64,000 bases of DNA from Serratia rhizosphaerae (GCF_009817885.1 NZ_CP041764.1:124001-188000); one strand, 5' to 3'. Counted from the first letter of the stretch, positions 16,669-25,974 are shown. Made by a program: numbers and translations. Notes: generated from the letters alone by a model not told the origin.

Positions 16669-19600
16669 ATGAAAAGAATGTTGATTAACGCAACTCAGCA
16701 GGAAGAGTTGCGTGTTGCCCTTGTAGATGGACAGCGGCTGTACGATTTGGATATCGAAAGCCCGGGTCATGAGCAGAAAAAAGCGAACATTTACAAAGGC
16801 AAAATCACCCGTATTGAACCAAGTCTCGAAGCAGCGTTTGTCGACTACGGCGCAGAACGACATGGTTTCCTTCCTCTTAAAGAAATCGCCCGCGAATACT
16901 TCCCTAACAGCTATTCCTCCCATGGCCGCCCCAACATCAAAGATGTGCTGCGCGAAGGCCAGGAAGTGATCGTACAGGTTGATAAAGAAGAACGCGGCAA
17001 CAAAGGCGCCGCCCTGACCACCTTTATCAGCCTGGCCGGCAGCTATCTGGTGCTGATGCCGAACAACCCACGCGCCGGCGGCATTTCCCGCCGCATTGAG
17101 GGTGACGACCGCACCGAACTGAAAGAAGCGCTCTCTTCGCTGCAGCTGCCCGACGGCATGGGCCTGATCGTCCGCACCGCCGGCGTCGGCAAATCCGCCG
17201 AAGCGCTGCAGTGGGACCTGTCGTTCCGTCTCAAGCACTGGGAGGCCATCAAGAAAGCCGCCGAAGGCCGCCCTGCACCGTTCCTGATTCACCAGGAAAG
17301 CAACGTTATCGTCCGTGCCTTCCGCGATTACCTGCGTCCTGACATCGGCGAAATCCTGATCGATAACCCGAAAATTCTCGATCTGGCGAAAGAGCATATC
17401 GCTGCGCTGGGCCGTCCGGACTTCAGCAGCAAAATTAAAATGTACAGCGGTGAAATCCCGTTGTTCAGCCACTACCAGATTGAGTCGCAGATCGAATCCG
17501 CTTTCCAGCGTGAAGTGCGCCTGCCTTCCGGCGGTTCCATCGTTATCGACACCACCGAAGCGCTGACCGCGATCGACATCAACTCCGCACGCGCCACCCG
17601 CGGCGGCGATATCGAAGAAACCGCGTTCAACACCAACCTGGAAGCGGCGGATGAGATTGCCCGTCAGCTGCGCCTGCGCGACCTCGGCGGCCTGATCGTC
17701 ATCGACTTTATCGACATGACGCCGGTACGCCACCAGCGCGAAGTAGAGAACCGCCTGCGTGATGCGGTGCGTCAGGATCGCGCACGTATTCAGATCGGCC
17801 GTATTTCCCGCTTCGGCCTGCTGGAGATGTCCCGTCAGCGCCTCAGCCCGTCGCTGGGCGAGTCCAGCCACCACGTCTGCCCGCGCTGTAACGGCACCGG
17901 CACCGTGCGCGACAACGAGTCGCTGGCTCTGTCCATCCTGCGTCTGATTGAAGAAGAAGCGCTGAAGGAAAACACCAAAGAGGTGCACGCCATCGTACCG
18001 GTTCAGGTTGCTTCTTACCTGCTGAACGAAAAACGTGAATCCGTCAGCGCCGTTGAAAAACGTCAGGCCGGCGTGAAAGCCGTGATCGTGCCAAACGATC
18101 AGATGCAAACGCCGCATTACTCCGTGCTGCGCGTGCGCAAAGGCGAAGAAACCTCCACCCTGAGCTACCTGCTGCCGAAGCTGCACGAAGAAGAAATGCT
18201 GCAGCCGCCGGAAGAGATCCCGATGGAGCGTAAGCGTCCTGAGCAACCGGCGCTGGCCTCCTTCTCCCTCGGCGCCGACGCACCGCCGCCGGCTGCTGAA
18301 TCCGCCACGGTGAAAAAACCGGCCGCCAGCCAGCCGACGGCTACGCCAGCCGCCGCCGCGACGCCTGGCCTGCTCAGCCGCTTCTTCAGCGGTCTGAAAT
18401 CGCTGTTCGCTGGTGAAGAACAACAGCCGGCAGCAGAGGAAAAACCGGTTGAAACTGCGAAGAGCAACAGCAGCAGTGAAAACCGCCGTCAGGATCGCCG
18501 TAATCAGCGCCGTCAGGGCTCTGGCCGTAAAGAGCGCGGTGAACGTGGCGAGCGTAGTGAACGCAGCGATCGCAATGAACGTGGCGAGCGTGGTGAACGT
18601 AAGGAACGCGCTGAAGGCCGTGAGCGTGACAACCGTGAAGGACGCGAACGCGATAACCGCGAGTCGCGTGACGAACAGCGCCGCAACCGCCGTAATGCTG
18701 CGAACAACGCACCAGCGACCAGCGAGACACCGGTTGATGAAGCCGCCAAAGCGCAGCGCGAAGAGCAACAGCAGCAGCGCCGCGAACAGCGCGCCGAGCG
18801 TCAACGCCGTCGCCAGGAAGAGAAACGCCAGGCGCAGCAAGAAGCGAAGCAGCAGGAGAAAGCCGCCGTCGCACCGGTAGCTGCCGCTGAAGAAGATAAG
18901 GAAGAGCGCCATCAGCAACCGGCTCAGCGTCGTCAACGCCGCCAGCTGTCGCAGAAGGTGCGTATCCTGTCAGCAGAAGAAGAGCTGCAGCGCGCTGCGG
19001 AAGAACTGCTGGCGCCAAAAGCACCGGCGGAAACCGCTGAGGAAGCCAAAGCGCCTGTGGCAGACGACAGCGTTAAGCTGCTGCCGGAAACCGTAGCCAC
19101 CACCGGCGAAGAAGACACGCAGGAAAACCGTAATGGTGAAAACGGCATGCCGCGTCGCTCACGTCGTTCACCGCGCCATCTGCGCGTGAGCGGTCAGCGC
19201 CGTCGTCGTTACCGCGACGAGCGTTATCCGACCCAGTCGCCGATGCCGCTGACGGCTGCATTCGCGTCTCCGGAAATGGCGTCAGGCAAGGTATGGGTAG
19301 GTTACCCTGTCACAACAGCTGCGCAAGCAGTTGAAGAGACTGAGGTTAAGCGCCAATCCGAGGCAGCCGTTGAGCAGCAGCCGGCAGCGGAAACTGCCGC
19401 CAGCACTGCCGCGCCTGTCATTACTGCCGTTCAGGAAGACGTTCAGGCTGCAGCCGTTGCCAGCGTCGAACCGGCGGAAAGCGCGCCAGCTGCCGCTCCG
19501 CAGCAGGAAGAGGCCAAAGCGCCACAGCCGGCAGCCGTTGAAGCACCGGCCGACGTCGCCAGCGATGTTCAGCCTGTCGCTGAAGCTGCACCGTCTCAGC

Positions 19601-19998
19601 CTGAAGAGCAGACGGCGCCTGCCGCCATTGAACCGGCAACCGACACCGCTGAAGAAAAAGCGAACGCGGTAGAAGAGAAGGCCGTTGAGGAAACGACCAT
19701 TGCGGCGCCAGCCGAAGCGGTCGTCAGCGAACCTGCTCCGCAGCCGGCAAGCGATGAGACGGTGCCGGCGGCCCCTGCGCCAGTCATCGCGGCTCAGCCT
19801 GTCGAAACGCGTTACAAGCATATCGCCAGCGCACCGATGACCAAAGCGCCGGCTCCGGCTTACCAGCCGGAAGCGCCGAAGCATAGCGACTGGCAGCGCC
19901 CGGGATTTAATTTCGACGGTAAAGGCAGCGCCGGCGGTCACTCAGCGGTCAATCAGGCCACTGCCCCGGCCACCAAACCGCAGCCGGTCAACGACTAA
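16669..19998 (+). CDS. rne: Ribonuclease E
   Basis: This 1109-residue endoribonuclease organises the RNA degradosome. In order: RNase H-like and S1 domain (to about 120), 5'-sensor, DNase I-like catalytic part with the metal aspartates in LTAIDINSA and IVIDFIDM, and the zinc link CPRCNGTG near 404. The amphipathic membrane anchor is TPGLLSRFFSGLKSLF (about 565-580). Next come Arg-rich RNA-binding segments (GERGERSERSDRNERGERG repeats; NGMPRRSRRSPRHLRVSGQR), an Ala/Pro/Glu-rich linker, and the PNPase-binding tail (HSDWQRPGFNFDGKG). The scaffold half has diverged from E. coli but the short binding motifs are kept. Confidence 0.98.
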   Translation: MKRMLINATQQEELRVALVDGQRLYDLDIESPGHEQKKANIYKGKITRIEPSLEAAFVDYGAERHGFLPLKEIAREYFPNSYSSHGRPNIKDVLREGQEVIVQVDKEERGNKGAALTTFISLAGSYLVLMPNNPRAGGISRRIEGDDRTELKEALSSLQLPDGMGLIVRTAGVGKSAEALQWDLSFRLKHWEAIKKAAEGRPAPFLIHQESNVIVRAFRDYLRPDIGEILIDNPKILDLAKEHIAALGRPDFSSKIKMYSGEIPLFSHYQIESQIESAFQREVRLPSGGSIVIDTTEALTAIDINSARATRGGDIEETAFNTNLEAADEIARQLRLRDLGGLIVIDFIDMTPVRHQREVENRLRDAVRQDRARIQIGRISRFGLLEMSRQRLSPSLGESSHHVCPRCNGTGTVRDNESLALSILRLIEEEALKENTKEVHAIVPVQVASYLLNEKRESVSAVEKRQAGVKAVIVPNDQMQTPHYSVLRVRKGEETSTLSYLLPKLHEEEMLQPPEEIPMERKRPEQPALASFSLGADAPPPAAESATVKKPAASQPTATPAAAATPGLLSRFFSGLKSLFAGEEQQPAAEEKPVETAKSNSSSENRRQDRRNQRRQGSGRKERGERGERSERSDRNERGERGERKERAEGRERDNREGRERDNRESRDEQRRNRRNAANNAPATSETPVDEAAKAQREEQQQQRREQRAERQRRRQEEKRQAQQEAKQQEKAAVAPVAAAEEDKEERHQQPAQRRQRRQLSQKVRILSAEEELQRAAEELLAPKAPAETAEEAKAPVADDSVKLLPETVATTGEEDTQENRNGENGMPRRSRRSPRHLRVSGQRRRRYRDERYPTQSPMPLTAAFASPEMASGKVWVGYPVTTAAQAVEETEVKRQSEAAVEQQPAAETAASTAAPVITAVQEDVQAAAVASVEPAESAPAAAPQQEEAKAPQPAAVEAPADVASDVQPVAEAAPSQPEEQTAPAAIEPATDTAEEKANAVEEKAVEETTIAAPAEAVVSEPAPQPASDETVPAAPAPVIAAQPVETRYKHIASAPMTKAPAPAYQPEAPKHSDWQRPGFNFDGKGSAGGHSAVNQATAPATKPQPVND

Positions 19999-20010
19999 GT
20001 TAAACCGTGA

Positions 20011-20039
20011 AAAAAACCCGCCAGTCGGCGGGTTTTTTA
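20011..20039 (+). terminator. Terminator after rne
   Basis: CCCGCC-AGTC-GGCGGG is flanked by A-run and T-run. It can stop rne and also the convergent monooxygenase-like gene. Confidence 0.9.
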
Positions 20040-20050
20040 TTGCGCAGCGT

Positions 20051-20338
20051 TCAGGCTATTTTTTTCAGCTGTTTAATATCCAGCGAGTCCAGCTTGCCGT
20101 CAATTTGGTGGACAAAGTGCTGGAAGTGTTCGGTAGCATTATGCTTATCCAATGCCTCCGCGCTGGCCCAGCGCTCAAAGAACACGAAGGTGCCGGGTTT
20201 ATCCAGCTCACGGTGCAAATCGTACTGCAGATTTCCCAGCTCCTGACGGCTGGCGTTGATAATCTGATGCACCGCTTCATTAACGTCATCAATACACTCC
20301 GCTTTGGCCTGCAAAGTGGCCACCACGCGAATTTCCAT
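20051..20338 (-). CDS. Antibiotic biosynthesis monooxygenase (ABM) domain protein
   Basis: The start at 20338 (MEIRVVATLQAK) has AGGAGG 6 bp upstream; the frame runs further back but without support. The 95-residue protein has the ferredoxin-like ABM fold pattern: a beta strand, then ECIDDVNEAVHQII helix, LQYDLHRELDKPGTFVFFERWAS, and DKHNATEHFQHFV. Small proteins of this family (YgiN-like) act on quinones or haem, or serve unknown roles. The substrate cannot be inferred. Confidence 0.85.
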   Translation of the reverse strand: MEIRVVATLQAKAECIDDVNEAVHQIINASRQELGNLQYDLHRELDKPGTFVFFERWASAEALDKHNATEHFQHFVHQIDGKLDSLDIKQLKKIA

Positions 20339-20457
20339 TTCATCCTCCTGTAGGAATAAGTAGCAAAAAGTCATCGTCAAGACGATTACTATGCGCCCGT
20401 TTATCTATTGTTTTCAACTTTGGTTAACAAACAGATGCATCAAGAACGCTTTCCGCT

Positions 20458-20527
20458 TATGCTTATACCCCGGCGTGAATAACCCCCATTATTCGCTTTT
20501 ACTTAGACGTATTTCTGACCGCCGGAG
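20458..20527 (+). promoter_or_regulatory. pyrC promoter and pyrimidine-sensing leader hairpin
   Basis: A -10 box TATGCT (20458-20463) places the transcript start in the C-run near 20468-20471. CCGGCG (20470-20475) can pair with CGCCGG (20520-20525), which overlaps the GGAG ribosome site. In E. coli and Salmonella, pyrC starts at C when CTP is high, forming a hairpin that blocks translation, and at a downstream purine when CTP is low. The layout here fits that. A weak PurR-like element (AGAACGCTTTCCGC, from 20443) lies just upstream. Confidence 0.6.
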
Positions 20528-20536
20528 CCTTGCACC

Positions 20537-21586
20537 ATGACAGCACAACCTCAAGCCATGAAGATTCGCCGCCCTGACGACTGGCACATCCATCTGCGTG
20601 ATGATGAGATGTTGAAAACGGTCCTGCCCTATACCAGCCAGGTATTCGGCCGTGCGATTGTAATGCCGAATCTGGCTCCGCCGATCACCACCCTTGAAGC
20701 CGCACAGCGTTATCGCGAACGCATCCTGGCTGCGGTGCCGGCAGAACACAACTTCACCCCGCTGATGACCTGCTACCTGACCGACTCCCTGTCGGCCGAT
20801 GTGCTGACGGAAGGGTTTAAGCAAGGCATTTTCACCGCAGCCAAACTCTACCCTGCCAACGCCACCACCAACTCTAACCACGGCGTCAGCGATGTAACAG
20901 GCATCTACCCGCTGTTTGAACAAATGCAGAAAATCGGCATGCCGCTGCTTATCCATGGTGAAGTGACCGATGCCGGCGTGGATATCTTCGACCGTGAAGC
21001 CCGCTTTATCGCCCAGGTGATGGAACCGATCCGCCGCCAGTTCCCGGAACTGAAGATCGTCTTCGAACACATCACCACCAAAGAGGCTGCAGAATACGTC
21101 CAGGCCGGCGACCGCTTCCTGGGCGCCACCATCACGCCCCAACACCTGATGTTCAACCGTAACCATATGCTGGTGGGCGGCATCCGCCCACACCTGTTCT
21201 GCCTGCCGATCCTCAAGCGTAATATCCATCAGGAAGCGTTGCGCAAGGCGGTAGCCAGCGGCTCCGACCGTTTCTTCCTCGGCACCGATTCCGCCCCCCA
21301 CGCCAAGCACCGCAAAGAATCCAGCTGCGGCTGCGCCGGCGTGTTCAATGCGCCAAGCGCCATGCCGGCCTATGCCACGGTGTTTGAGCAGTTAGGCGCG
21401 CTGGAACACCTGGAAGCCTTCTGTTCCCTCAACGGGCCGCGCTTCTACGGGTTACCGGTCAACGAAGACTTTATCGAACTGCAGCGCGTCCCTTCCGTGC
21501 AGCCTGAGGAGATTGCGCTGGATAATGAGTCCATCGTGCCATTCCTCGCCGGTGAAAGCGTTAACTGGACGGTGACCGCCAGCTAA
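20537..21586 (+). CDS. pyrC: Dihydroorotase
   Basis: This 349-residue zinc enzyme closes carbamoyl-aspartate to dihydroorotate in pyrimidine synthesis. Metal ligands are visible: RRPDDWHIHLRD (HxH), the carbamylated lysine in AAKLYPANATT, LLIHGEV, IVFEHITT and LGTDSAPH. Length and motif order match the type II PyrC of enterobacteria. It is followed by dinI after a LexA box, so the two are separately controlled. Confidence 0.97.
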   Translation: MTAQPQAMKIRRPDDWHIHLRDDEMLKTVLPYTSQVFGRAIVMPNLAPPITTLEAAQRYRERILAAVPAEHNFTPLMTCYLTDSLSADVLTEGFKQGIFTAAKLYPANATTNSNHGVSDVTGIYPLFEQMQKIGMPLLIHGEVTDAGVDIFDREARFIAQVMEPIRRQFPELKIVFEHITTKEAAEYVQAGDRFLGATITPQHLMFNRNHMLVGGIRPHLFCLPILKRNIHQEALRKAVASGSDRFFLGTDSAPHAKHRKESSCGCAGVFNAPSAMPAYATVFEQLGALEHLEAFCSLNGPRFYGLPVNEDFIELQRVPSVQPEEIALDNESIVPFLAGESVNWTVTAS

Positions 21587-21623
21587 TCTTTTTTAACGCG
21601 CCCTCTTGCTCCCGAACCTCATT

Positions 21624-21643
21624 AACTGTATAAATAAACAGTA
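21624..21643 (+). promoter_or_regulatory. LexA (SOS) box of dinI
   Basis: A 20-bp dyad reads AACTGTATAAATAAACAGTA, with the diagnostic CTG-N10-CAG. It sits 20 bp before the dinI start. Confidence 0.92.
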
Positions 21644-21662
21644 GATAACTTCGGGGGCAATT

Positions 21663-21902
21663 ATGCGTGTTGAAGTAACCATAGATAAGACCAGGCCGCT
21701 GCCGCCGGGGGCAATTGAAGCCCTGAACGGCGAATTGAGCAAACGGATTAACCGTCAGTTCCCAGATACGGTGGTTCAGGTCAGGTATTCCGGCGCCAAC
21801 GGGCTATCCGTACTCGGCGGCGTCAAAACAGATAAAGATCTGATCGCCGAGATCCTCCAGGAAACCTGGGAAAGCGCCGACGATTGGTTCAGTGCCGAAT
21901 AA
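21663..21902 (+). CDS. dinI: DNA damage-inducible protein I
   Basis: This 79-residue protein binds and stabilises the RecA filament and slows UmuD cleavage. It begins MRVEVTIDKTRPLPPGAIEAL and ends with the acidic helix ETWESADDWF that mimics DNA. A clear LexA box precedes it and a terminator follows at 21921. Confidence 0.96.
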   Translation: MRVEVTIDKTRPLPPGAIEALNGELSKRINRQFPDTVVQVRYSGANGLSVLGGVKTDKDLIAEILQETWESADDWFSAE

Positions 21903-21920
21903 TACTGCAATGCTGTTTTT

Positions 21921-21947
21921 GCCGGAGGTCGCTCTCCGGCTTTTTTA
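21921..21947 (+). terminator. Terminator after dinI
   Basis: GCCGGAG and CTCCGGC surround a short loop and are followed by TTTTTT. Confidence 0.9.
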
Positions 21948-22051
21948 TATCTGTAACCCGCCAACCGGGGTGAAATTTGCTGGAATAAAAACGCCATCTG
22001 ATCTGTAATAGGAGTGGGTGCGGGCGCTATTACAACAGGAGGTCTCTTTCC

Positions 22052-22330
22052 ATGGCCCTGGACAAAGAAAAATCAGAAGAAGCAATGACCTTCGGCGAAC
22101 TGCTGACGGTTATCGCCGATCAAAAACGGCGCCTTAGCGTGCTGGAAGTCGCCTTCTCCTATCTGGCCTTTGGGCTGGATGACAAGGCTAACCAATTGCT
22201 GATCCATAGCCTGAAGCTGGAAGCGCAAAACCAGAACCGCGATGCCGAAACGCAACAGCACTTCGCCCAACTGGCAGCCGAACTGGAAAAGCATCTTCAG
22301 CCTCCCGCCGTTTCTCCTGCAGCAGAATAA
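22052..22330 (+). CDS. Small helical protein of unknown function
   Basis: The 92-residue frame starts with ATG at 22052 after GGAGG. Predicted structure is mostly helical (TFGELLTVIADQKRRLSVLEVAFSYLA, then a heptad-like QNRDAETQQHFAQLAAELEKHL), so a coiled-coil dimer is plausible. It has a faint resemblance to DUF2594 (YecF-like) proteins but I do not claim membership. It lies between dinI and bssS. A G/C hairpin (22344-22372) follows, without a T-run. Confidence 0.75.
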   Translation: MALDKEKSEEAMTFGELLTVIADQKRRLSVLEVAFSYLAFGLDDKANQLLIHSLKLEAQNQNRDAETQQHFAQLAAELEKHLQPPAVSPAAE

Positions 22331-22548
22331 ACTGCCGTTCTACGGCTTGCCGCTCCGTAAAAACGGCAAGCCCCCCCCCTCATTTTTGCTGAATTATTGT
22401 GCAAACAAGCGATTATTTGACAAATTTTCGCCGGAAAAGCCCGCGGCAGTCAGCCACCAAGCGTATACTGTAAAAGCTCCTCATGAAGATGAGCCGCATC
22501 GATCCTCGTTAGTCACTCGCGTTAGTTACTACTCAATAAGGGGTCTTT

Positions 22549-22803
22549 ATGGACAGAAATGATGAAGTTATTCAGACACACCCGCTTGTTGGATGGGATA
22601 TCAGCACCGTTGACGTTTACGACGCCATGATGATACGCCTTCATTACCTGTCTTCGCTAGACCAAACGCTCGAGGAAGCCCAAGTAGACAGAACGCTTTG
22701 GTTAACCACAGATGTCGCCCGACAATTGATAAATATCCTAGAGGCGGGCATCGCAAAAATTGAATCAACGGAATACCAGGATCTTGACCGTAAGAAACAC
22801 TGA
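22549..22803 (+). CDS. bssS: Biofilm regulator BssS
   Basis: The 84-residue protein matches E. coli BssS through NDEVIQTHPLVGWDISTVD and TLWLTTDVARQLINILEAGIAKIES. BssS affects biofilm formation and indole/AI-2-related gene expression in E. coli; the biochemical mechanism is unknown. AAGGGG precedes the ATG by about 8 bp. Adjacent solA, and dinI and pyrC close by, keep the E. coli neighbourhood. Confidence 0.95.
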   Translation: MDRNDEVIQTHPLVGWDISTVDVYDAMMIRLHYLSSLDQTLEEAQVDRTLWLTTDVARQLINILEAGIAKIESTEYQDLDRKKH

Positions 22804-22824
22804 TTCATTAAGCCAAACGTCCTA

Positions 22825-22855
22825 AGCGCCGGTGCTCATTCCCGGCGCTTTTTCT
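22825..22855 (+). terminator. Terminator after bssS
   Basis: AGCGCCGG (22825-22832) pairs with CCGGCGCT (22842-22849), followed by TTTTTCTTT. Confidence 0.85.
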
Positions 22856-22942
22856 TTATCTGCCGCCGACAACGGGTGCATTGCCGCGCCCAACCTTTTA
22901 TCATGCTGGGCTCAGCAAAGCGCAACAGTGAGGATAGGTTAC

Positions 22943-24058
22943 GTGGAATATGATTTAATCGTCGTCGGCAGCGGTTCCGTTGGCGCAGCAGCTGGCTACT
23001 ACGCCACGCAGGCAGGGTTGAAAGTGCTGATGATCGACAGCGAAATCCCCCCGCACAGCAACGGCAGCCACCACGGCGATACGCGCATTATCCGCCATGC
23101 TTACGGCGAAGGTGAAAAATATGTTCCGTTATTGCTGCGCGCGCAGGCCCTGTGGAATGGCCTGACGCGGGACAGCGGCGAGCAGCTGTTTCACGCCTGC
23201 GGCGTACTCAACCTGGGTCCCAAAGACGCCGAGTTCATCGCCAACGCCCGGCAAAGCGCACGCACTTTCCGTCTGAACACCCAACTGCTGAGCGCCGACG
23301 AAGTACAACAGCGCTGGCCGGAATTTAACGCGCCGGCGCACTATGTCGGCGTCTTCGAGCCGGATGCCGGTTTTCTGCGCTCCGAACAGGCCATCAGGCA
23401 ATATATCCGCCTGGCGAAAGAGGCCGGCTGCAGCCAGCTGTTTAACTGCCCGGTCACCGCGGTTAACAGCGTTGACGGCGGCGTTGACGTCACCACGGCA
23501 GAAGGCAGCTATCAGGCGAAAAAAGTCCTGGTCGCCGCCGGCACCTGGGTAAAAGCACTGTTGCCGCAGTTACCGGTCACAGCATTGCGTAAAGTGTTTT
23601 CCTGGCATCAGGCTGACGGACGTTACAGCGAACCCAACAGTTTCCCCGCCTTTACCGTTGAGGCGCAGGACGGCTGCCATTATTATGGCTTCCCTGCCGA
23701 TAATGACGGCCTGAAGGTCGGCAAACACGATGGCGGCCAGCCGATTGAAACGCCACAGCAGCGCCGGGCGTTTGGCAGCATCGCCAGCGACGGCAGCGAA
23801 GTATTTAACTTCCTGCGTCAGCATCTGCCCGGTGTCGGCGTGTGTCTGCACGGTAAAGTCTGTACCTATGATATGAGTCCGGACGAAGACTTTATTATTG
23901 ATACCGTTCCCGGCAGTGAAAATATGATGGTGATCACCGGGCTCAGCGGCCACGGCTTTAAATTCGCCAGCGTGCTGGGTGAAATAGCCGCGCTGTTCGC
24001 GCAGGATAAAGCCATTCCGTTCGATCTGACCCCGTTCTCGCTGCAGCGTTTTAACTAA
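22943..24058 (+). CDS. solA: N-methyl-L-tryptophan oxidase (sarcosine oxidase family)
   Basis: The GTG at 22943 (VEYDLIVVGSGSVGAAAG) is the start; GGAT lies 8 bp upstream and the frame before it runs through the bssS terminator. The 371-residue flavoprotein has the dinucleotide motif GSGSVG, the sarcosine oxidase SHHGDTRIIRHAYGEG segment, and a cysteine in GKVCTYDMSPDEDFIID where FAD is covalently bound in this family. It demethylates N-methyl amino acids, giving formaldehyde and H2O2. Confidence 0.93.
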   Translation: MEYDLIVVGSGSVGAAAGYYATQAGLKVLMIDSEIPPHSNGSHHGDTRIIRHAYGEGEKYVPLLLRAQALWNGLTRDSGEQLFHACGVLNLGPKDAEFIANARQSARTFRLNTQLLSADEVQQRWPEFNAPAHYVGVFEPDAGFLRSEQAIRQYIRLAKEAGCSQLFNCPVTAVNSVDGGVDVTTAEGSYQAKKVLVAAGTWVKALLPQLPVTALRKVFSWHQADGRYSEPNSFPAFTVEAQDGCHYYGFPADNDGLKVGKHDGGQPIETPQQRRAFGSIASDGSEVFNFLRQHLPGVGVCLHGKVCTYDMSPDEDFIIDTVPGSENMMVITGLSGHGFKFASVLGEIAALFAQDKAIPFDLTPFSLQRFN

Positions 24059-24260
24059 AAGCGCCAGCGCAATCGCAGCCTTTGTCCGCATCGGCTGCGA
24101 CCTTTCTCCCTCACGTTGACACCAGAATATGCCCCTCGCTGCCTATCCACGGAAAAAGCTGGTGTAACAATCCAGATTTCCGAATTGATTGCCGGTGACG
24201 TCCCTCCTATTTTATCCCTGTAATGCCAGGTATTAATTGCCCGATCACAAGGATGTCAGC

Positions 24261-24881
24261 ATGAAACTACTCGTCGTGGACGAATGCGGTTATACCCGTC
24301 TCGGCATCGCCAGCTATCTGGCCGATAATGCCGCCAATACCGTCACCAGCTGTGATACGCTCAGCGCCGCGGTGCAACACCTGTCCAGTCATACTCCTTC
24401 ACATATCCTGCTGAATCTGACCAACTACTGCCGGCCAAATCAAGACGAACCTTGGTTACAAACGTTGATCGACAGCAGTGATAACGCGGTGTTGTTTATC
24501 TACCTGGATGCGCCCTATCCTTACGGCGATCGGCCGATGCGCATTGCCGATAATGCCTTCCTGTTCAATAAAGCCGCTTTGCCCAAAGCACTGCGTATCC
24601 TGCGTGATACGCCGCACGTCTTACTGGAAAGCGGCCTGCACTCGTTGTTCAGCCCGCAGGAATTGACGGTGATGAAGTACTGGATGGCGGAAGTACCAAA
24701 CTATCGGATCGCCCGCAAACTGCAGATCAGTGCGCATACCGTTTATGTGCATAAGCGCCATATCACGGAGAAAATTAACGCCCGTAACCGGCTTGAGTTT
24801 TATTCGTTATACAACATATTGCGCTATTTTTATCCGCCCGATGCTCCGGGCTTACGCACCGTGGTGCGCATGGCGGGCTGA
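24261..24881 (+). CDS. RcsA-like LuxR-type transcriptional regulator
   Basis: The 206-residue protein starts at 24261 after AAGGA. The N-terminus (MKLLVVDECGYTRLGIASYL) recalls RcsA, and the receiver-like domain lacks the phosphoacceptor Asp (LLNLTNY), so it is a pseudo-receiver. The C-terminal LuxR helix-turn-helix reads FSPQELTVMKYWMAEVPNYRIARKLQISAHTVYVHKRHITEKINARN. RcsA, BglJ and MatA-type proteins often pair with RcsB to control capsule, motility or fimbriae. Which partner it uses here is unknown. It stands alone, converging on tqsA. Confidence 0.8.
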   Translation: MKLLVVDECGYTRLGIASYLADNAANTVTSCDTLSAAVQHLSSHTPSHILLNLTNYCRPNQDEPWLQTLIDSSDNAVLFIYLDAPYPYGDRPMRIADNAFLFNKAALPKALRILRDTPHVLLESGLHSLFSPQELTVMKYWMAEVPNYRIARKLQISAHTVYVHKRHITEKINARNRLEFYSLYNILRYFYPPDAPGLRTVVRMAG

Positions 24882-24915
24882 AAGGCTTCAGTCCGCCAAA
24901 TACCTTAACGCCGCG

Positions 24916-25974
24916 TCATTCAGCCCGGCGTTCCGGCTCGTTTTCGTCGCGGCCATCGCCCAGAATCACCGCTATTTTCCTGCCGTTTTCACTGGCTTCC
25001 AGCGCGATACGCGCAATAATGGTGAGCGGCACCGACAGCAACATCCCCACCGGCCCTAGTAGCCAGCCCCAGAAAATCAGAGAGAGAAAGACCACCAGCG
25101 TCGACAGGCCAAGGCCGCGCCCCATCACCCGCGGCTCGAGGATATTGCCAATCACCAGGTTGATCAGTACAAAACCGCCGGCCACCGCCAGCGCATCACC
25201 AAAACCGTTAAATAACAGCGCGGTAATCAACGGCGGCACGGCAGCAATCACCGAACCGATATTGGGAATAAAATTGAGCAGGAAAGCCAGCAACCCCCAG
25301 ATGAAGGCAAAACGCACGCCGATAATCGCCAAAAAGATCCAGACAATGAGGCCGGTCGCCAGACTAATCACCGTTTTGATCACCAGATAATGCGTCACCC
25401 CCTGCACCGCCCGCTGCAGGTTGGCAATGCCCTGAGTGGGCCTGCTCAATGCCTGTCGCAGCTTCACCGGCAGCAGCTGCACTTCAAACAGCATAAATAC
25501 CACCGTCATCAGCAGCAGGAAAATATTGGTCATGGCGCCGGAAAGGTGACTCAGCATGCGCGTCACCAAATTCATCGTGGCGCTGGGATCGATATAATGC
25601 ACAATCGCCTCTGCCGAGATGACAATGTTGAAGCGGTCCGCATAGCGCTGCAGCTCATGCATTTTTTCCGTCATCATGCCGCGATACTGCGGCAGTGAAC
25701 GCGCAAACTCATTCAGCGATGCCCCCATCATGCCGATAAACATCACCAAAACGATCACCACCAGCGTCACTAACAGCATCACGCCCAGAATGCGCGGCAC
25801 TCGCCAGCGTTCCAGCCGGGTAACCAACGGGTTTAGCACGATGGTTAAAAAGATCGCCAACAAAAACGGCACCACAATTTCCGAAGAGGTTTTAATCCCG
25901 GCAAGGATCACCACGATCATCGCCAGCATAATCGCCAGACGCAGCGGGCGATCGATGAAGAAATTTCGGCTCAA
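24916..25974 (-). CDS. tqsA: AI-2 exporter TqsA (AI-2E family)
   Basis: The start is probably the TTG at 25974, with AAAGGA 7 bp upstream; another TTG at 26007 is possible but has no ribosome site. The 352-residue protein has about eight membrane segments. The family signature appears as FAFIWGLLAFLLNFIPNIGS and LGLSTLVVFLSLIFWGWLLG, with NILEPRVMGRG. TqsA lowers intracellular autoinducer-2 in E. coli. Confidence 0.9.
   Translation of the reverse strand: MSRNFFIDRPLRLAIMLAMIVVILAGIKTSSEIVVPFLLAIFLTIVLNPLVTRLERWRVPRILGVMLLVTLVVIVLVMFIGMMGASLNEFARSLPQYRGMMTEKMHELQRYADRFNIVISAEAIVHYIDPSATMNLVTRMLSHLSGAMTNIFLLLMTVVFMLFEVQLLPVKLRQALSRPTQGIANLQRAVQGVTHYLVIKTVISLATGLIVWIFLAIIGVRFAFIWGLLAFLLNFIPNIGSVIAAVPPLITALLFNGFGDALAVAGGFVLINLVIGNILEPRVMGRGLGLSTLVVFLSLIFWGWLLGPVGMLLSVPLTIIARIALEASENGRKIAVILGDGRDENEPERRAE

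Noticed and set aside
18520..18680. Repeated GERGER-type codons in rne, looking like a tandem repeat
   Set aside because: They are part of the Arg-rich RNA-binding segment of RNase E, not a mobile or CRISPR repeat.
16360..18936. 858-codon minus-strand frame opposite rne
   Set aside because: It is antisense to RNase E, whose sequence and codon use are fully convincing. The long frame is a side effect of GC-rich third positions and the Arg/Glu repeats; its product is low complexity with no domain.
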